In this document: piece by piece, positions 1 through 7,233 of the stretch | Layout: the number at the start of each line of letters is the position of its first letter | How positions within the stretch are numbered: position 1 is the first letter of the stretch | NCBI GenBank assembly: GCA_905215575.1 | Contig: CAJMQV010000020.1 | Coordinates: forward strand, 1 to 21,077 | Reading direction: 5' to 3' | DNA from: an uncultured bacterium | GTDB lineage: Bacteria; Bacteroidota; Bacteroidia; Bacteroidales; Bacteroidaceae | Length of the DNA stretch: 21,077 nt | Position numbers and translations under genes: made by a program | The notes under the pieces: model-generated | Databases searched by the model: none | Seen by the model: only the letters and a program-made list of their open reading frames with translations | What the model was told of the DNA's origin: nothing

Positions 1-954
1 ACTCAGACCGGAGCGTACGAGAAACTCCAGTACGTTGTCGAGCGATGCACTGTCGCTCATGCCCGGCTGTACGATGGGGCGCAGGGGAGTGATGTCGCCT
101 AAGGTAGGGCTGGACAGCACACTTTCGCGCGCTTCCATCCAGGTGCGGTTGCCGCGGATGGTGTTGATTTCTCCGTTGTGGGCCAGCAGACGGAAGGGCT
201 GTGCCAGGCTCCAGCGCGGGAAGGTGTTGGTGCTGAAGCGGGAATGCACCACGGCCATACCGCTGGTAAAGTAAGGCTGCTCCAGATCCAGGAAGTATGT
301 ACGTACCTGAGTGGAAGAGAGCATACCTTTATAAATAATGGTCTTTGCAGAAAGAGAAACGACATAGAATTCCGGATCGGAAATAAGCCGTTCCATTTCC
401 TTTCTGACTATATATAAGGTCTGTTCGGAAATTTCGCTTCCGTCTTGTGCCGTAACGAAAAGCTGTTTGATGTCCGGCTCCACAGTCAAGGCATCCTTGC
501 CTAGTACCGAAGAGTCGACAGGCACCTGGCGTACGTGCATCAGTTCCAGACCTTTGTCGGCTAAAGTCGTGCGGATAATATTCAGATAATCAGCCTGCTT
601 CTGTTCGTCTTTCGGGAAGAAGAACATACCGGTTCCGTATTTTCCCTTTTCGGGTACGGGAATACCCTGCAGCAGGATGAACTCGTGGGGAATCTGCAAT
701 AAGATGCCCGCACCATCACCGGTCTTGTTGTCGGCTCCTTCGGCACCGCGGTGCTTCATATTCTCCAGCAGTTTCAAGGCAGAGTCTACCAGTTCGTGCG
801 ATTTTCCGCCCTGAATATTCACCAGCATGCCCACACCGCAGGCATCGTGTTCGTAAGAAGCGTCATACAAACCCTTACCTTGCAACTGTTGCTGTGCATT
901 CGATAAGCGGCTGCTTCTATCAAAAAGACTTTCATTGATGATGTTTGCTTTCAT
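1..954 (-). CDS. gltB: Glutamate synthase large subunit, N-terminal part (cut by window edge)
   Basis: This is the first 318 residues of the large (alpha) subunit of glutamate synthase, which transfers the amide of glutamine to 2-oxoglutarate to make two glutamates. I translated it directly from the reverse complement; it is open from the ATG at 954 to the window edge. The class II glutamine amidotransferase domain is clear: Cys39 in HDACGVGM is the expected N-terminal nucleophile after propeptide removal, followed by KHRGAEGAD, GDGAGIL, VVHSRFSTNTFPRW and LLAHNGEINT, which holds the oxyanion-hole Asn-Gly. The 38 residues before Cys39 fit a cleaved propeptide, as in E. coli GltB. The FMN/FeS synthase and C-terminal domains lie outside the window; full-length proteins have about 1,500 residues. 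It is divergent from a PurF-like gene across a 342-nt spacer, with a -7 type box 41-48 nt upstream of the ATG. The family call is firm. Confidence 0.95.
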   Translation of the reverse strand, partial: MKANIINESLFDRSSRLSNAQQQLQGKGLYDASYEHDACGVGMLVNIQGGKSHELVDSALKLLENMKHRGAEGADNKTGDGAGILLQIPHEFILLQGIPVPEKGKYGTGMFFFPKDEQKQADYLNIIRTTLADKGLELMHVRQVPVDSSVLGKDALTVEPDIKQLFVTAQDGSEISEQTLYIVRKEMERLISDPEFYVVSLSAKTIIYKGMLSSTQVRTYFLDLEQPYFTSGMAVVHSRFSTNTFPRWSLAQPFRLLAHNGEINTIRGNRTWMEARESVLSSPTLGDITPLRPIVQPGMSDSASLDNVLEFLVRSGLS

Positions 955-995
955 ATTATCATGTGTTTGTTTATTATCCTGTCTAAATGTCTTTG

Positions 996-1003
996 CAAAG
1001 ATA
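996..1003 (-). promoter_or_regulatory. Putative -7 box of gltB promoter
   Basis: The reverse complement reads TATCTTTG, an exact match to the Bacteroidetes -7 consensus TAnnTTTG. It predicts a leader of roughly 35 nt before the ATG at 954. I see no clean TTTG (-33) at the usual 19-21 nt spacing; the nearest is a TTTA about 16 nt away. The call rests on the -7 match and its position. Confidence 0.5.
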
Positions 1004-1259
1004 ACGGATGACGGTTGATTAAACGGTTTTGTGTTTCAAATAAATGTTACATTTATGAACAAGGTTACTGTTTGTAATCAAACAGGGGATGATACATAGA
1101 AAATTATTGCTTGTTTTCCTTAATTGACTTATATTTCTTAACTTCCTTTTTTCTGCTTTTTGATTTGTTGCGCTGAATCTTGTTTATCTAAAAAATGATT
1201 TTTCTGAAAAATAGTTCGTAAAAAGTTGTTTTTGCTGTCTTTATGAATGGAATAATCCG

Positions 1260-1267
1260 TATCTTTG
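1260..1267 (+). promoter_or_regulatory. Putative -7 box of PurF-like gene promoter
   Basis: TATCTTTG matches TAnnTTTG exactly and lies 29 nt before the ATG at 1297. It falls inside the ORF extension that begins at an upstream ATG (1243), which supports 1297 as the true start. A TTTG at 1231-1234 is spaced 25 nt away, longer than the usual 19-21, so the -33 element is uncertain. Confidence 0.5.
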
Positions 1268-1296
1268 TGGCAAAATATAAAACATTTATAGACGAT

Positions 1297-3180
1297 ATGG
1301 AACCTTTGAAGCATGAATGTGGTGTGGCAATGATCCGCCTCTTGAAACCTTTGGAATATTATCAGGAAAAGTATGGTACCTGGATGTATGGTCTGAACAA
1401 ACTTTATCTGTTGATGGAGAAGCAGCACAACCGCGGACAGGAAGCTGCGGGACTGGCTTGTGTAAAGCTGCAGGCCGATCCCGGCGAGGAATACATGTTC
1501 CGTGAGCGTGCTTTGGGAGCGGGAGCTATTACGGAGATTTTCAGTAATGTGCATCAGAACTTCCGTGACCTGACACCGGAACAGTTGGCCGATGCTACTT
1601 ATGCCAAGACCTGTCTGCCCTTTGCCGGCGAACTTTATATGGGACACTTGCGTTATTCCACTACCGGTAAGAGCGGTATCTCTTATGTACATCCGTTTTT
1701 GCGCCGGAATAACTGGCGGGCCAAGAATCTGGCGCTCTGCGGTAACTTCAACCTGACCAACGTGGATGAGATTTTTGCATCGATTACAGCCATCGGACAG
1801 CATCCGCGCAAATATGCCGATACCTATATTATGTTGGAGCAGGTGGGCCATCGTCTGGACCGTGAGGTGGAGCGCCTGTTCCTGCAGTGTAAGGATGAAG
1901 GGCTGGAAGGTATGGACATCACCCATGCCATTGAAGACCGTATTGATCTGGCCAACGTGCTGCGCACTTCAAGCCCACAATGGGATGGCGGTTATGTGAT
2001 CTGCGGTATGACGGGTAGCGGAGAAACCTTCGCTGTGCGCGATCCGTGGGGCATCCGTCCGGGATTCTGGTATATGGACGACGAAATCATGGTACTGGCC
2101 TCAGAGCGTCCGGTGATCCAGACCGCGCTGAATGTACCTTCAGACGCCATTCACGAACTGTTGCCCGGTCAGGCCATTATGTTGAACAAGAAAGGGGAGA
2201 TGCGTCTTTCTCAGATCAACGAGCCGAAGGTGCAGAAATCCTGCTCTTTCGAGCGTATTTATTTTTCAAGAGGAAGTGATGTAGATATCTACCGCGAGCG
2301 CAAAATATTGGGAAAACTGTTGGTTGACCCGATTCTGAAGGCGGTGAACCATGATATGGTGCATACCGTATTCTCCTTTATTCCGAATACGGCCGAAGTG
2401 GCTTTCTACGGTATGCTCGAAGGATTCGACAATTATCTGAACAAACTGAAGATACAGCGCATTGAGGCTTTGGGACACAAGCCCAGTCATAACGAGTTGC
2501 AGGCGATTCTGTCGCAGCGCATCCGCAGCGAGAAGGTGGCTATCAAGGATATCAAGCTCCGCACCTTCATTGCCGAGGGAAATACCCGTAACGACCTGGC
2601 CACTCATGTATATGACATTACCTATGGCAGTCTGGTGCCGTATGAGGATAATCTGGTGATTATCGACGACAGCATTGTGCGCGGAACGACTCTGAAGCAG
2701 AGCATCATCAGCATTCTGGACCGTCTGCACCCCAAGAAGATAGTCATTGTATCTTCTTCGCCTCAGGTGCGCTATCCGGACTATTATGGTATCGATATGG
2801 CCAGTCTGGAGCAGTTCATCGCTTTCCGTGCGGCCATAGCCTTGCTGTTTGAGCGTGGTATGGAAGGCCGAATCCGTGAGGTATACGAACAGTGCCAGCA
2901 ACAGCTGACGCTGCCTAAGGAGCAGATGGTCAACGCCGTGAAGGGTATTTACGAACCGTTTACGGACGAAGAAGTATCGGCCAAAATGGTGGATCTGCTC
3001 AAACCGAAAAATGTTCAGGCTCAGGTGGAGATTGTTTACCAGACAATCGAAGGACTGCACGAGGCATGCCCTGATCACGAAGGTGACTGGTACTTCAGCG
3101 GCGATTATCCGACACCGGGTGGCGTCAAGCTGGTCAATCAGGCTTTCGTACGTTTCTATGAGGCGAACTTTACGAAATAA
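1297..3180 (+). CDS. PurF-family amidophosphoribosyltransferase-like class II glutamine amidotransferase
   Basis: The 627-residue protein has an N-terminal Ntn glutaminase domain and a C-terminal type I phosphoribosyltransferase domain, the layout of PurF, which makes phosphoribosylamine from PRPP and glutamine. I chose the ATG at 1297 because it puts the nucleophile at Cys8 (MEPLKHECGVAM), giving the short propeptide typical of PurF; the ATG at 1243 would place the promoter box inside the gene. Visible motifs are HNRGQEAAGL (44-53), GHLRYSTTG (116-124) and the PRPP loop IDDSIVRGTT (456-465), followed by SSSPQVRYPDYYGID. Differences from canonical PurF: it is over 100 residues longer; the oxyanion-hole segment reads CGNFNL (148-153) instead of HNGNL, with Phe where Gly is expected; and PVPDSG is replaced by FIPNTA (361-366). 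The intact PRPP loop argues for a phosphoribosyltransferase function. Whether it is the housekeeping PurF or a paralogue cannot be decided here. Confidence 0.82.
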   Translation: MEPLKHECGVAMIRLLKPLEYYQEKYGTWMYGLNKLYLLMEKQHNRGQEAAGLACVKLQADPGEEYMFRERALGAGAITEIFSNVHQNFRDLTPEQLADATYAKTCLPFAGELYMGHLRYSTTGKSGISYVHPFLRRNNWRAKNLALCGNFNLTNVDEIFASITAIGQHPRKYADTYIMLEQVGHRLDREVERLFLQCKDEGLEGMDITHAIEDRIDLANVLRTSSPQWDGGYVICGMTGSGETFAVRDPWGIRPGFWYMDDEIMVLASERPVIQTALNVPSDAIHELLPGQAIMLNKKGEMRLSQINEPKVQKSCSFERIYFSRGSDVDIYRERKILGKLLVDPILKAVNHDMVHTVFSFIPNTAEVAFYGMLEGFDNYLNKLKIQRIEALGHKPSHNELQAILSQRIRSEKVAIKDIKLRTFIAEGNTRNDLATHVYDITYGSLVPYEDNLVIIDDSIVRGTTLKQSIISILDRLHPKKIVIVSSSPQVRYPDYYGIDMASLEQFIAFRAAIALLFERGMEGRIREVYEQCQQQLTLPKEQMVNAVKGIYEPFTDEEVSAKMVDLLKPKNVQAQVEIVYQTIEGLHEACPDHEGDWYFSGDYPTPGGVKLVNQAFVRFYEANFTK

Positions 3181-3228
3181 ATTTATGAAGGCAGTTCTCT
3201 GTTTCAAGAGGATGCCGTATAACCAAGA

Positions 3229-3272
3229 CCGCCCCTTTGTCCGGTTTCATCCAGACAAAGGGGCGGATTTTG
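3229..3272 (+). terminator. Rho-independent terminator of PurF-like gene
   Basis: CCGCCCCTTTGTC (3229-3241) pairs perfectly with GACAAAGGGGCGG (3254-3266): a 13-bp stem with a 12-nt loop, followed by ATTTTGTT. It lies 48 nt after the stop codon at 3180. The minus-strand side has only a weak T run, so it mainly serves the plus strand. Confidence 0.9.
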
Positions 3273-3366
3273 TTAGTGCCTTCTGTTTTTTATATTCTTA
3301 TCAGAACAGCAACTTATTGCTTTTCCGGTATTGTGACCGGATTATATGGAGTTCGGAAGCTTTGGG

Positions 3367-6093
3367 TTACTTCTTTCCGATTTGTTTGCTCAGGAGTGTA
3401 CCGTCCTGGGCCAGTCCTTCCGCATCAACCGATAGTTTGGTCTTTTTGCTGTTGTTGTAGAAGGTAATGGTTTTCTTTTCACCCGGTTTGAGACGGATGT
3501 CCGGGTTCCAGTAAAGGGTACGCCGGTAGTCTTTGGCATCGGGGAGCGGTTTGTTGCTGTAGTCCGGACTATAAAAAGCGTCGCATTCGGCAAATCCCGA
3601 CAGGATGATATAACGGTCGCGGTAAGTCTGCCGTTGGGTGCTTTCGTCATATTGTATAGCGTTGAACACAATCTCCGGGGTATTGGCACCGGCATAGCGT
3701 TCATTTCCACGTTCACGTGGGGCAAAGTCCGTGTAAAGTTTAAACCACTGGGTGTATTTCAGATAACGGTATGATTCCAGCAAGCCTTCGCCTCCCCATT
3801 CCATAGATTTGCTTCGGTTGTTGAACTCCACACGGATTTTGGGCATCTCGTTGGTACCGTAGTCGCCCGTATAGGCCAATGGGAAACGGTTGAGCATGCT
3901 GACTGTTTCCGACAGCCCCTCCTGATAGTAGCGTGGAGTAGTGACCAGTCCCAAATCCAGCGCGTCATTGAACACCCGGTAAGCATCCAGAGTCAGTGCC
4001 GGCTTGCTTCGGTTGATTTTTCGCAGTCCTCCCTTGTCGGAACGGACGCTGATTTCGGGCAGTTTGTAAATGTTGGCCACGGATTCCGTTTCGTATGGTT
4101 GGAAGGTTTCGTCAGCCAGATTGTCCTGATAATAGGAATACGGTTTGCTGATCAGCGGGAAGAAAAGGTCACGCTTGATGTAGTATTTCGGAAAAGCCTC
4201 TTCGTTGGCAAATCCGTTCATCTCTTCCATTTTGTTTTTGATCCAGCGCTGCAATTCGTTTTTCGACTTGCTGTCCGGTTTCTGGTTATTGGTTGAGTCG
4301 TTGGCCGACAGGAACAGCGCGCACTGACCAAAGAAGCGCGGAGTAGGCATATAGAAATAACCGTTCTCGGTGATCTGCTCCGTTTCTACCACCAATGTGT
4401 CCTGCGCATAGTCGGCATGCACAACGGCCGGTTTGTTGATGGTGCTGTAATTCCGGTCATAATATGCCTCGGCTTTTTGCGGATCGGAATCTTTCATCGA
4501 CAAGTATTTCTCCAGAATTTTTCTCCGGTCGTAGCTTTGGTTTCTGATGTCGCCATAGTCTTTGTACAGGCGACCGGAAAGAGTCTGGTATTTTTCGGGC
4601 AGATAGTTTAGCTTAAAGGAACCGGTGCCGGACAGGTCCGTCCATTTGTACCGGCGCCATCCCTGTACCATCATCAGCAGATCCAGATCGGCACGGTGTG
4701 TGCTGTCGTCCGCTTCAAAATAGTACCCCGGATTCTCGATAAATCCTTTCAGTTCGCTGCCCAACAGCATTTCCGTCAGGATATTTCCGTTATCGTAATT
4801 GGAAGTCATGGTCGAGGCATCGCGTACGGCCAACGAGATATGGGCATCGGCCGGTGCCGTCTGCGACAACGTGAACTGAATGGGAGCAAAAGCACCGTAT
4901 TCCTGTTCCACTCCTTCAATGTGCAGTTGCTCTTTCAGCATATCCTCATGGCGTACAAAGAAGAGGCGCTCGGCATAGATTCGTCCTTCCACGTCGTAAA
5001 CGGTCACTTGATTCACACCAGCGGGCAGATCGCCAAGAGTCAGCTGAACAGTTGTCGGAGCGTTGTTCTGCACCCGGAAAACCGTATCCTTACGCAGGAT
5101 GCCGCTGCTCAGAATGTGCATCCCCAGTTCTTTATCTGTTGCCAGACCGGAAGCTTGAAGAGTGATCTGTACCTGTGTGTCGTTTTGTGTCAATCGCAGA
5201 GCGCAGCCCTGCTGTTCCACTTTGGGCAGTTCAAACCGGTAGTCATATTCTTCGTACTTCAGTTCGGCGGTATAGGTCTGGTTGCCTTGCGGTTGCGACA
5301 GGACGAATGTTCCGCGTCCCGAGGCGTTCGGTGTGGTTTGAACCACGGTGTTTCCCTGAGCATTGCGGATGGTGATGGGAACGCATACCTTTTTCATCTG
5401 TTCGTCGGTCAGTTCATAAGCCACACGCCCTTCCGTTCCGGCTATCAGACTGCCTCCTTCGGGAAAGAAAGCCAGTTTCAGTTTCGGTTTTTCCTTCTTT
5501 GTCTTGAAATATCGCATCATGGGTCTGACGGTCATGTTCTGCTCATACAAACCCTTTTCCTGCGGCTTGTCGTAAACCGGAAACACACGGGAATACAGCT
5601 TTTCGTAGTCCACGAAGAAATCCTTCATGGCATCTGTATTGAAGAAATAGTCCTTATAGCCTATTTCCTGTGGTATTTTCTCCGGTTCGATGCGTCCGAA
5701 ATTGAGCATCCACCGGGTGTAGGCTCTCAATTCATAAAAACCGCCGTAGAGCGAGTCCGTGAGTACAAAGTTGCCGTAACCGGTGGTGTCGTTCTCCAGC
5801 GGGATCTGCTGTCGTTCTACCAGAAAGCCGTCGGGTGTGAGCAGTTCCACATAAAGAATCTTGCTCAGGTCGGTCGGTTTTTGGTTGTCGGTGCGGGTCA
5901 CATAAGCCTTGTACCAGATGGTGTCGCCTAAGAAATAGCATGTGTTGTCCATGTGCAGAAACACTTTTTCCTGTGGAAAGCTTTTTCCGTTCTTTTCCAC
6001 ACGTTCGGTCCAGTCTGCCAGATTCTGTGCTTGTATTCCTAAGGCGCCGGCTGTAGTCAGTGCGGCTATTGCCCATATTCTTTTTACCTTCAT
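3367..6093 (-). CDS. Large exported MG2-domain (alpha-2-macroglobulin-like) protein
   Basis: This 908-residue exported protein has a signal peptide at about 1-22 (ending IQAQ). Residues about 40-135 form an MG2-type domain: EKVFLHMDNTCYFLGDTIWYKAYV, split here as EKVFLHMD (42-49) and GDTIWYKAYV (56-65), then GFYELRAYTRWM. A second macroglobulin-like segment starts at FFPEGGSLIAGTEGRVAYEL (209-228). The C-terminus carries the TLYWNPDI and ITFYNNS motifs usual in this Bacteroidetes family. There is no GCGEQ thioester motif, so covalent protease trapping is not expected. A region around 680-745 resembles the degenerate TonB-plug segment of some relatives, but is too diverged to call. It is likely periplasmic or outer-membrane associated; the role is unknown. 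It lies downstream of an NlpE-like gene on the same strand with a hairpin between them, and no clear promoter box of its own. Confidence 0.75.
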   Translation of the reverse strand: MKVKRIWAIAALTTAGALGIQAQNLADWTERVEKNGKSFPQEKVFLHMDNTCYFLGDTIWYKAYVTRTDNQKPTDLSKILYVELLTPDGFLVERQQIPLENDTTGYGNFVLTDSLYGGFYELRAYTRWMLNFGRIEPEKIPQEIGYKDYFFNTDAMKDFFVDYEKLYSRVFPVYDKPQEKGLYEQNMTVRPMMRYFKTKKEKPKLKLAFFPEGGSLIAGTEGRVAYELTDEQMKKVCVPITIRNAQGNTVVQTTPNASGRGTFVLSQPQGNQTYTAELKYEEYDYRFELPKVEQQGCALRLTQNDTQVQITLQASGLATDKELGMHILSSGILRKDTVFRVQNNAPTTVQLTLGDLPAGVNQVTVYDVEGRIYAERLFFVRHEDMLKEQLHIEGVEQEYGAFAPIQFTLSQTAPADAHISLAVRDASTMTSNYDNGNILTEMLLGSELKGFIENPGYYFEADDSTHRADLDLLMMVQGWRRYKWTDLSGTGSFKLNYLPEKYQTLSGRLYKDYGDIRNQSYDRRKILEKYLSMKDSDPQKAEAYYDRNYSTINKPAVVHADYAQDTLVVETEQITENGYFYMPTPRFFGQCALFLSANDSTNNQKPDSKSKNELQRWIKNKMEEMNGFANEEAFPKYYIKRDLFFPLISKPYSYYQDNLADETFQPYETESVANIYKLPEISVRSDKGGLRKINRSKPALTLDAYRVFNDALDLGLVTTPRYYQEGLSETVSMLNRFPLAYTGDYGTNEMPKIRVEFNNRSKSMEWGGEGLLESYRYLKYTQWFKLYTDFAPRERGNERYAGANTPEIVFNAIQYDESTQRQTYRDRYIILSGFAECDAFYSPDYSNKPLPDAKDYRRTLYWNPDIRLKPGEKKTITFYNNSKKTKLSVDAEGLAQDGTLLSKQIGKK

Positions 6094-6114
6094 ACGCTTG
6101 TATTCTTATTTCCA

Positions 6115-6163
6115 TGAAAAAAGCCATTCGGTCTGCCTTGTTCAAAAGCAGGCGGAATGGCTT
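6115..6163 (-). terminator. Hairpin terminator after NlpE-like gene
   Basis: AAGCCATTC (6121-6129) pairs with GAATGGCTT (6155-6163), with an inner CTGC/GCAG stem (6133-6136/6148-6151). Read on the minus strand the stem is followed by a run of six T (6120-6115). It lies 17 nt past the NlpE-like stop and 22 nt before the ATG of the MG2 protein gene, so it either ends the first transcript or attenuates read-through into the second. Confidence 0.8.
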
Positions 6164-6179
6164 GTTGTTTGTATGATGA

Positions 6180-6632
6180 TTACATCTTCTTGTTCAGAAT
6201 GTATTGGTCGGCCAGAGCACCGGTGATGACCTGTTGCTGTTTGTCCAGCATCTTCAGACGGTTTTCCTCTACCTTATAATATGTAGTGTCGCCGTCCTCG
6301 GTTACGGTATACAGGATATTCTTGTCAATGACATACGCTCCTTTTGAAGTGAATTTCTCGCGGTCGATATAATCCTGAGTCAGATCAAAAGTCTTGTCCT
6401 CGTTCAGAGTGAGGGAAACCTTGATGCCCGGGCAGTCAGCAGCCGGGATGGTTCCTTCATAAGTGCCCCAATAGTCGAGCGCGTTTTCAGCGTTGTGCAT
6501 ATCAGGCACCTGAGTGGTATCGCAAGCTACACTGTCGGTAGTCGTTTGATTCTCGGTAGTCTGTTTGTTGTTGGAACAGCCGCACACGGTTGCTCCCAAT
6601 AAGAATAAGATTCCTCCAAATATTTTTTTCAT
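6180..6632 (-). CDS. NlpE-like lipoprotein (copper homeostasis/adhesion NlpE N-terminal domain)
   Basis: This 150-residue lipoprotein has a hydrophobic leader and lipobox VCGC with Cys19 as the lipidation site, a Thr/Asn/Gln-rich linker (20-45), then an NlpE N-terminal domain. The domain shows YWGTYEGTIPAADCPGI (54-70), LTLNEDKTFDL and a C-terminal ITGALADQYIL. In E. coli, NlpE is an outer-membrane lipoprotein that triggers the Cpx envelope stress response; Bacteroidetes homologues have no proven equivalent. The family's LPCADC motif reads IPAADC here, so the first Cys of the CxxC pair is Ala64 and only Cys67 remains. The length fits the single-domain form, without the E. coli C-terminal OB domain. 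A TAnnTTTG box lies 26-33 nt upstream of the start. Confidence 0.85.
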   Translation of the reverse strand: MKKIFGGILFLLGATVCGCSNNKQTTENQTTTDSVACDTTQVPDMHNAENALDYWGTYEGTIPAADCPGIKVSLTLNEDKTFDLTQDYIDREKFTSKGAYVIDKNILYTVTEDGDTTYYKVEENRLKMLDKQQQVITGALADQYILNKKM

Positions 6633-6657
6633 GATTTCGAATTTAGTTGATTCTTGG

Positions 6658-6665
6658 CAAAGGTA
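6658..6665 (-). promoter_or_regulatory. Putative -7 box of NlpE-like gene promoter
   Basis: The reverse complement reads TACCTTTG, an exact TAnnTTTG match, 26 nt before the ATG at 6632. No clear TTTG -33 element is visible at 19-21 nt. Confidence 0.5.
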
Positions 6666-6783
6666 ATCTTTATTTGGATAAATCTATAATGCGGATGAAA
6701 AAAACATCGTGGGGAAATGCAAAAAACGTGCCGACCGTTTTTTAAAATGATGCTGATGATTCTGAATTTTCCCGACGAACGGA

Positions 6784-6791
6784 TATTTTTG
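6784..6791 (+). promoter_or_regulatory. Possible -7 box upstream of small membrane protein gene
   Basis: TATTTTTG matches TAnnTTTG and lies about 97 nt before the ATG at 6888. The match sits in AT-rich DNA where chance matches are easier, and no good -33 element is seen. Confidence 0.3.
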
Positions 6792-6887
6792 CCTCCGAGC
6801 AGTAGATTTTTTGCTTTTAGAACCGATTTTCTTGAAAGGGACATAGTGGTTTTTCCGTGCTTCTGCGTTTATGGAAAAAAGGAAAGT

Positions 6888-7193
6888 ATGAAGAAAATGG
6901 TCAAAAATAATAAAATGCATGTTGCGATTCTTGGAAACAAGAAGGTATATGGCGGCGGACAGACCGGTAAGGCCGGTTTCTGGACGGTGCATCATGGAGT
7001 GAATCATCCCTTGATGTTCCGCCTGTTATTGGTACGTTATCTCATTGTCTTCTGTTTTCTGCTGGCTTTGTTTTTTACGGTGAGTTTCTATGTGCGGCGT
7101 GGCCGTCAGTTGCATGTTTCGCCTCAGGCCGATATGCCGGAATGGATTACCGGGGAACAAGAAAAATACACACCGGAGGGAGAACAAATATAG
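6888..7193 (+). CDS. Small single-pass membrane protein upstream of ECF sigma factor
   Basis: The ORF encodes 101 residues of a family I do not recognise. The N-terminal 35-40 residues are basic and Gly-rich (about 1-27), then comes one strong hydrophobic segment, RYLIVFCFLLALFFTVSFYV (about 50-69). The segment is followed by RRGR, and a polar, acidic tail ends in GEQI. Arg residues flank the membrane segment on both sides, so topology is unclear. I chose the ATG at 6888 because GGAAAG sits just before it; the frame stays open back to 6717, but that stretch contains a possible promoter box and has poor protein character. Codon choice from 6888 on (CGT, CTG, GCC, ACG) resembles the neighbouring genes. 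The stop lies 8 nt before the sigma factor's -7 box and 40 nt before its start, so co-transcription is possible. It could be a spurious ORF. Confidence 0.5.
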   Translation: MKKMVKNNKMHVAILGNKKVYGGGQTGKAGFWTVHHGVNHPLMFRLLLVRYLIVFCFLLALFFTVSFYVRRGRQLHVSPQADMPEWITGEQEKYTPEGEQI

Positions 7194-7201
7194 AAAATAA
7201 T

Positions 7202-7209
7202 TATCTTTG
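7202..7209 (+). promoter_or_regulatory. Putative -7 box of sigma/FecR/TonB receptor operon
   Basis: TATCTTTG matches TAnnTTTG exactly, 24 nt before the TTG start at 7234. No TTTG at about -33. This would leave a leader of only about 18 nt. Autoregulation by the ECF factor itself through a different element is also possible. Confidence 0.45.
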
Positions 7210-7233
7210 CCTTAAAACCAAACCAACAGAATT

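Larger units (their letters stand above)
955..1296. promoter_or_regulatory. Divergent intergenic region, gltB / PurF-like gene
   Basis: This 342-nt AT-rich spacer lies between two divergent starts and holds no supportable gene. It carries one TAnnTTTG box for each direction, at 996-1003 (minus) and 1260-1267 (plus). The palindrome CTTTGCAAAG at 991-1000 overlaps the minus-strand box, so a bound protein there could affect gltB transcription; this is inference. The rest is low-complexity T/A runs without convincing structure. Confidence 0.6.

Noticed and set aside
1243..1296. Upstream in-frame ATG for the PurF-like gene
   Set aside because: It would put the catalytic Cys 26 residues in rather than 8, and the -7 box TATCTTTG at 1260-1267 would lie inside the coding sequence.
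1138..1926. 262-codon open frame on the minus strand
   Set aside because: It overlaps the divergent promoter region and the PurF-like glutaminase domain, and its own product has no recognisable feature.
2266..3207. 313-codon open frame on the minus strand
   Set aside because: It is antisense to the PurF-like gene's conserved phosphoribosyltransferase domain; no domain or start signal.
4696..5931. 411-codon open frame on the plus strand
   Set aside because: It lies wholly antisense to the MG2 protein gene, which has a signal peptide and family motifs. The antisense product has no recognisable domain and looks like a shadow frame.
6721..6743. Inverted repeat AAAAAACG/CGTTTTTT
   Set aside because: It looks like a small terminator, but no transcript needs ending there (the region is divergent). 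The stem is mostly A-T and could easily be chance.
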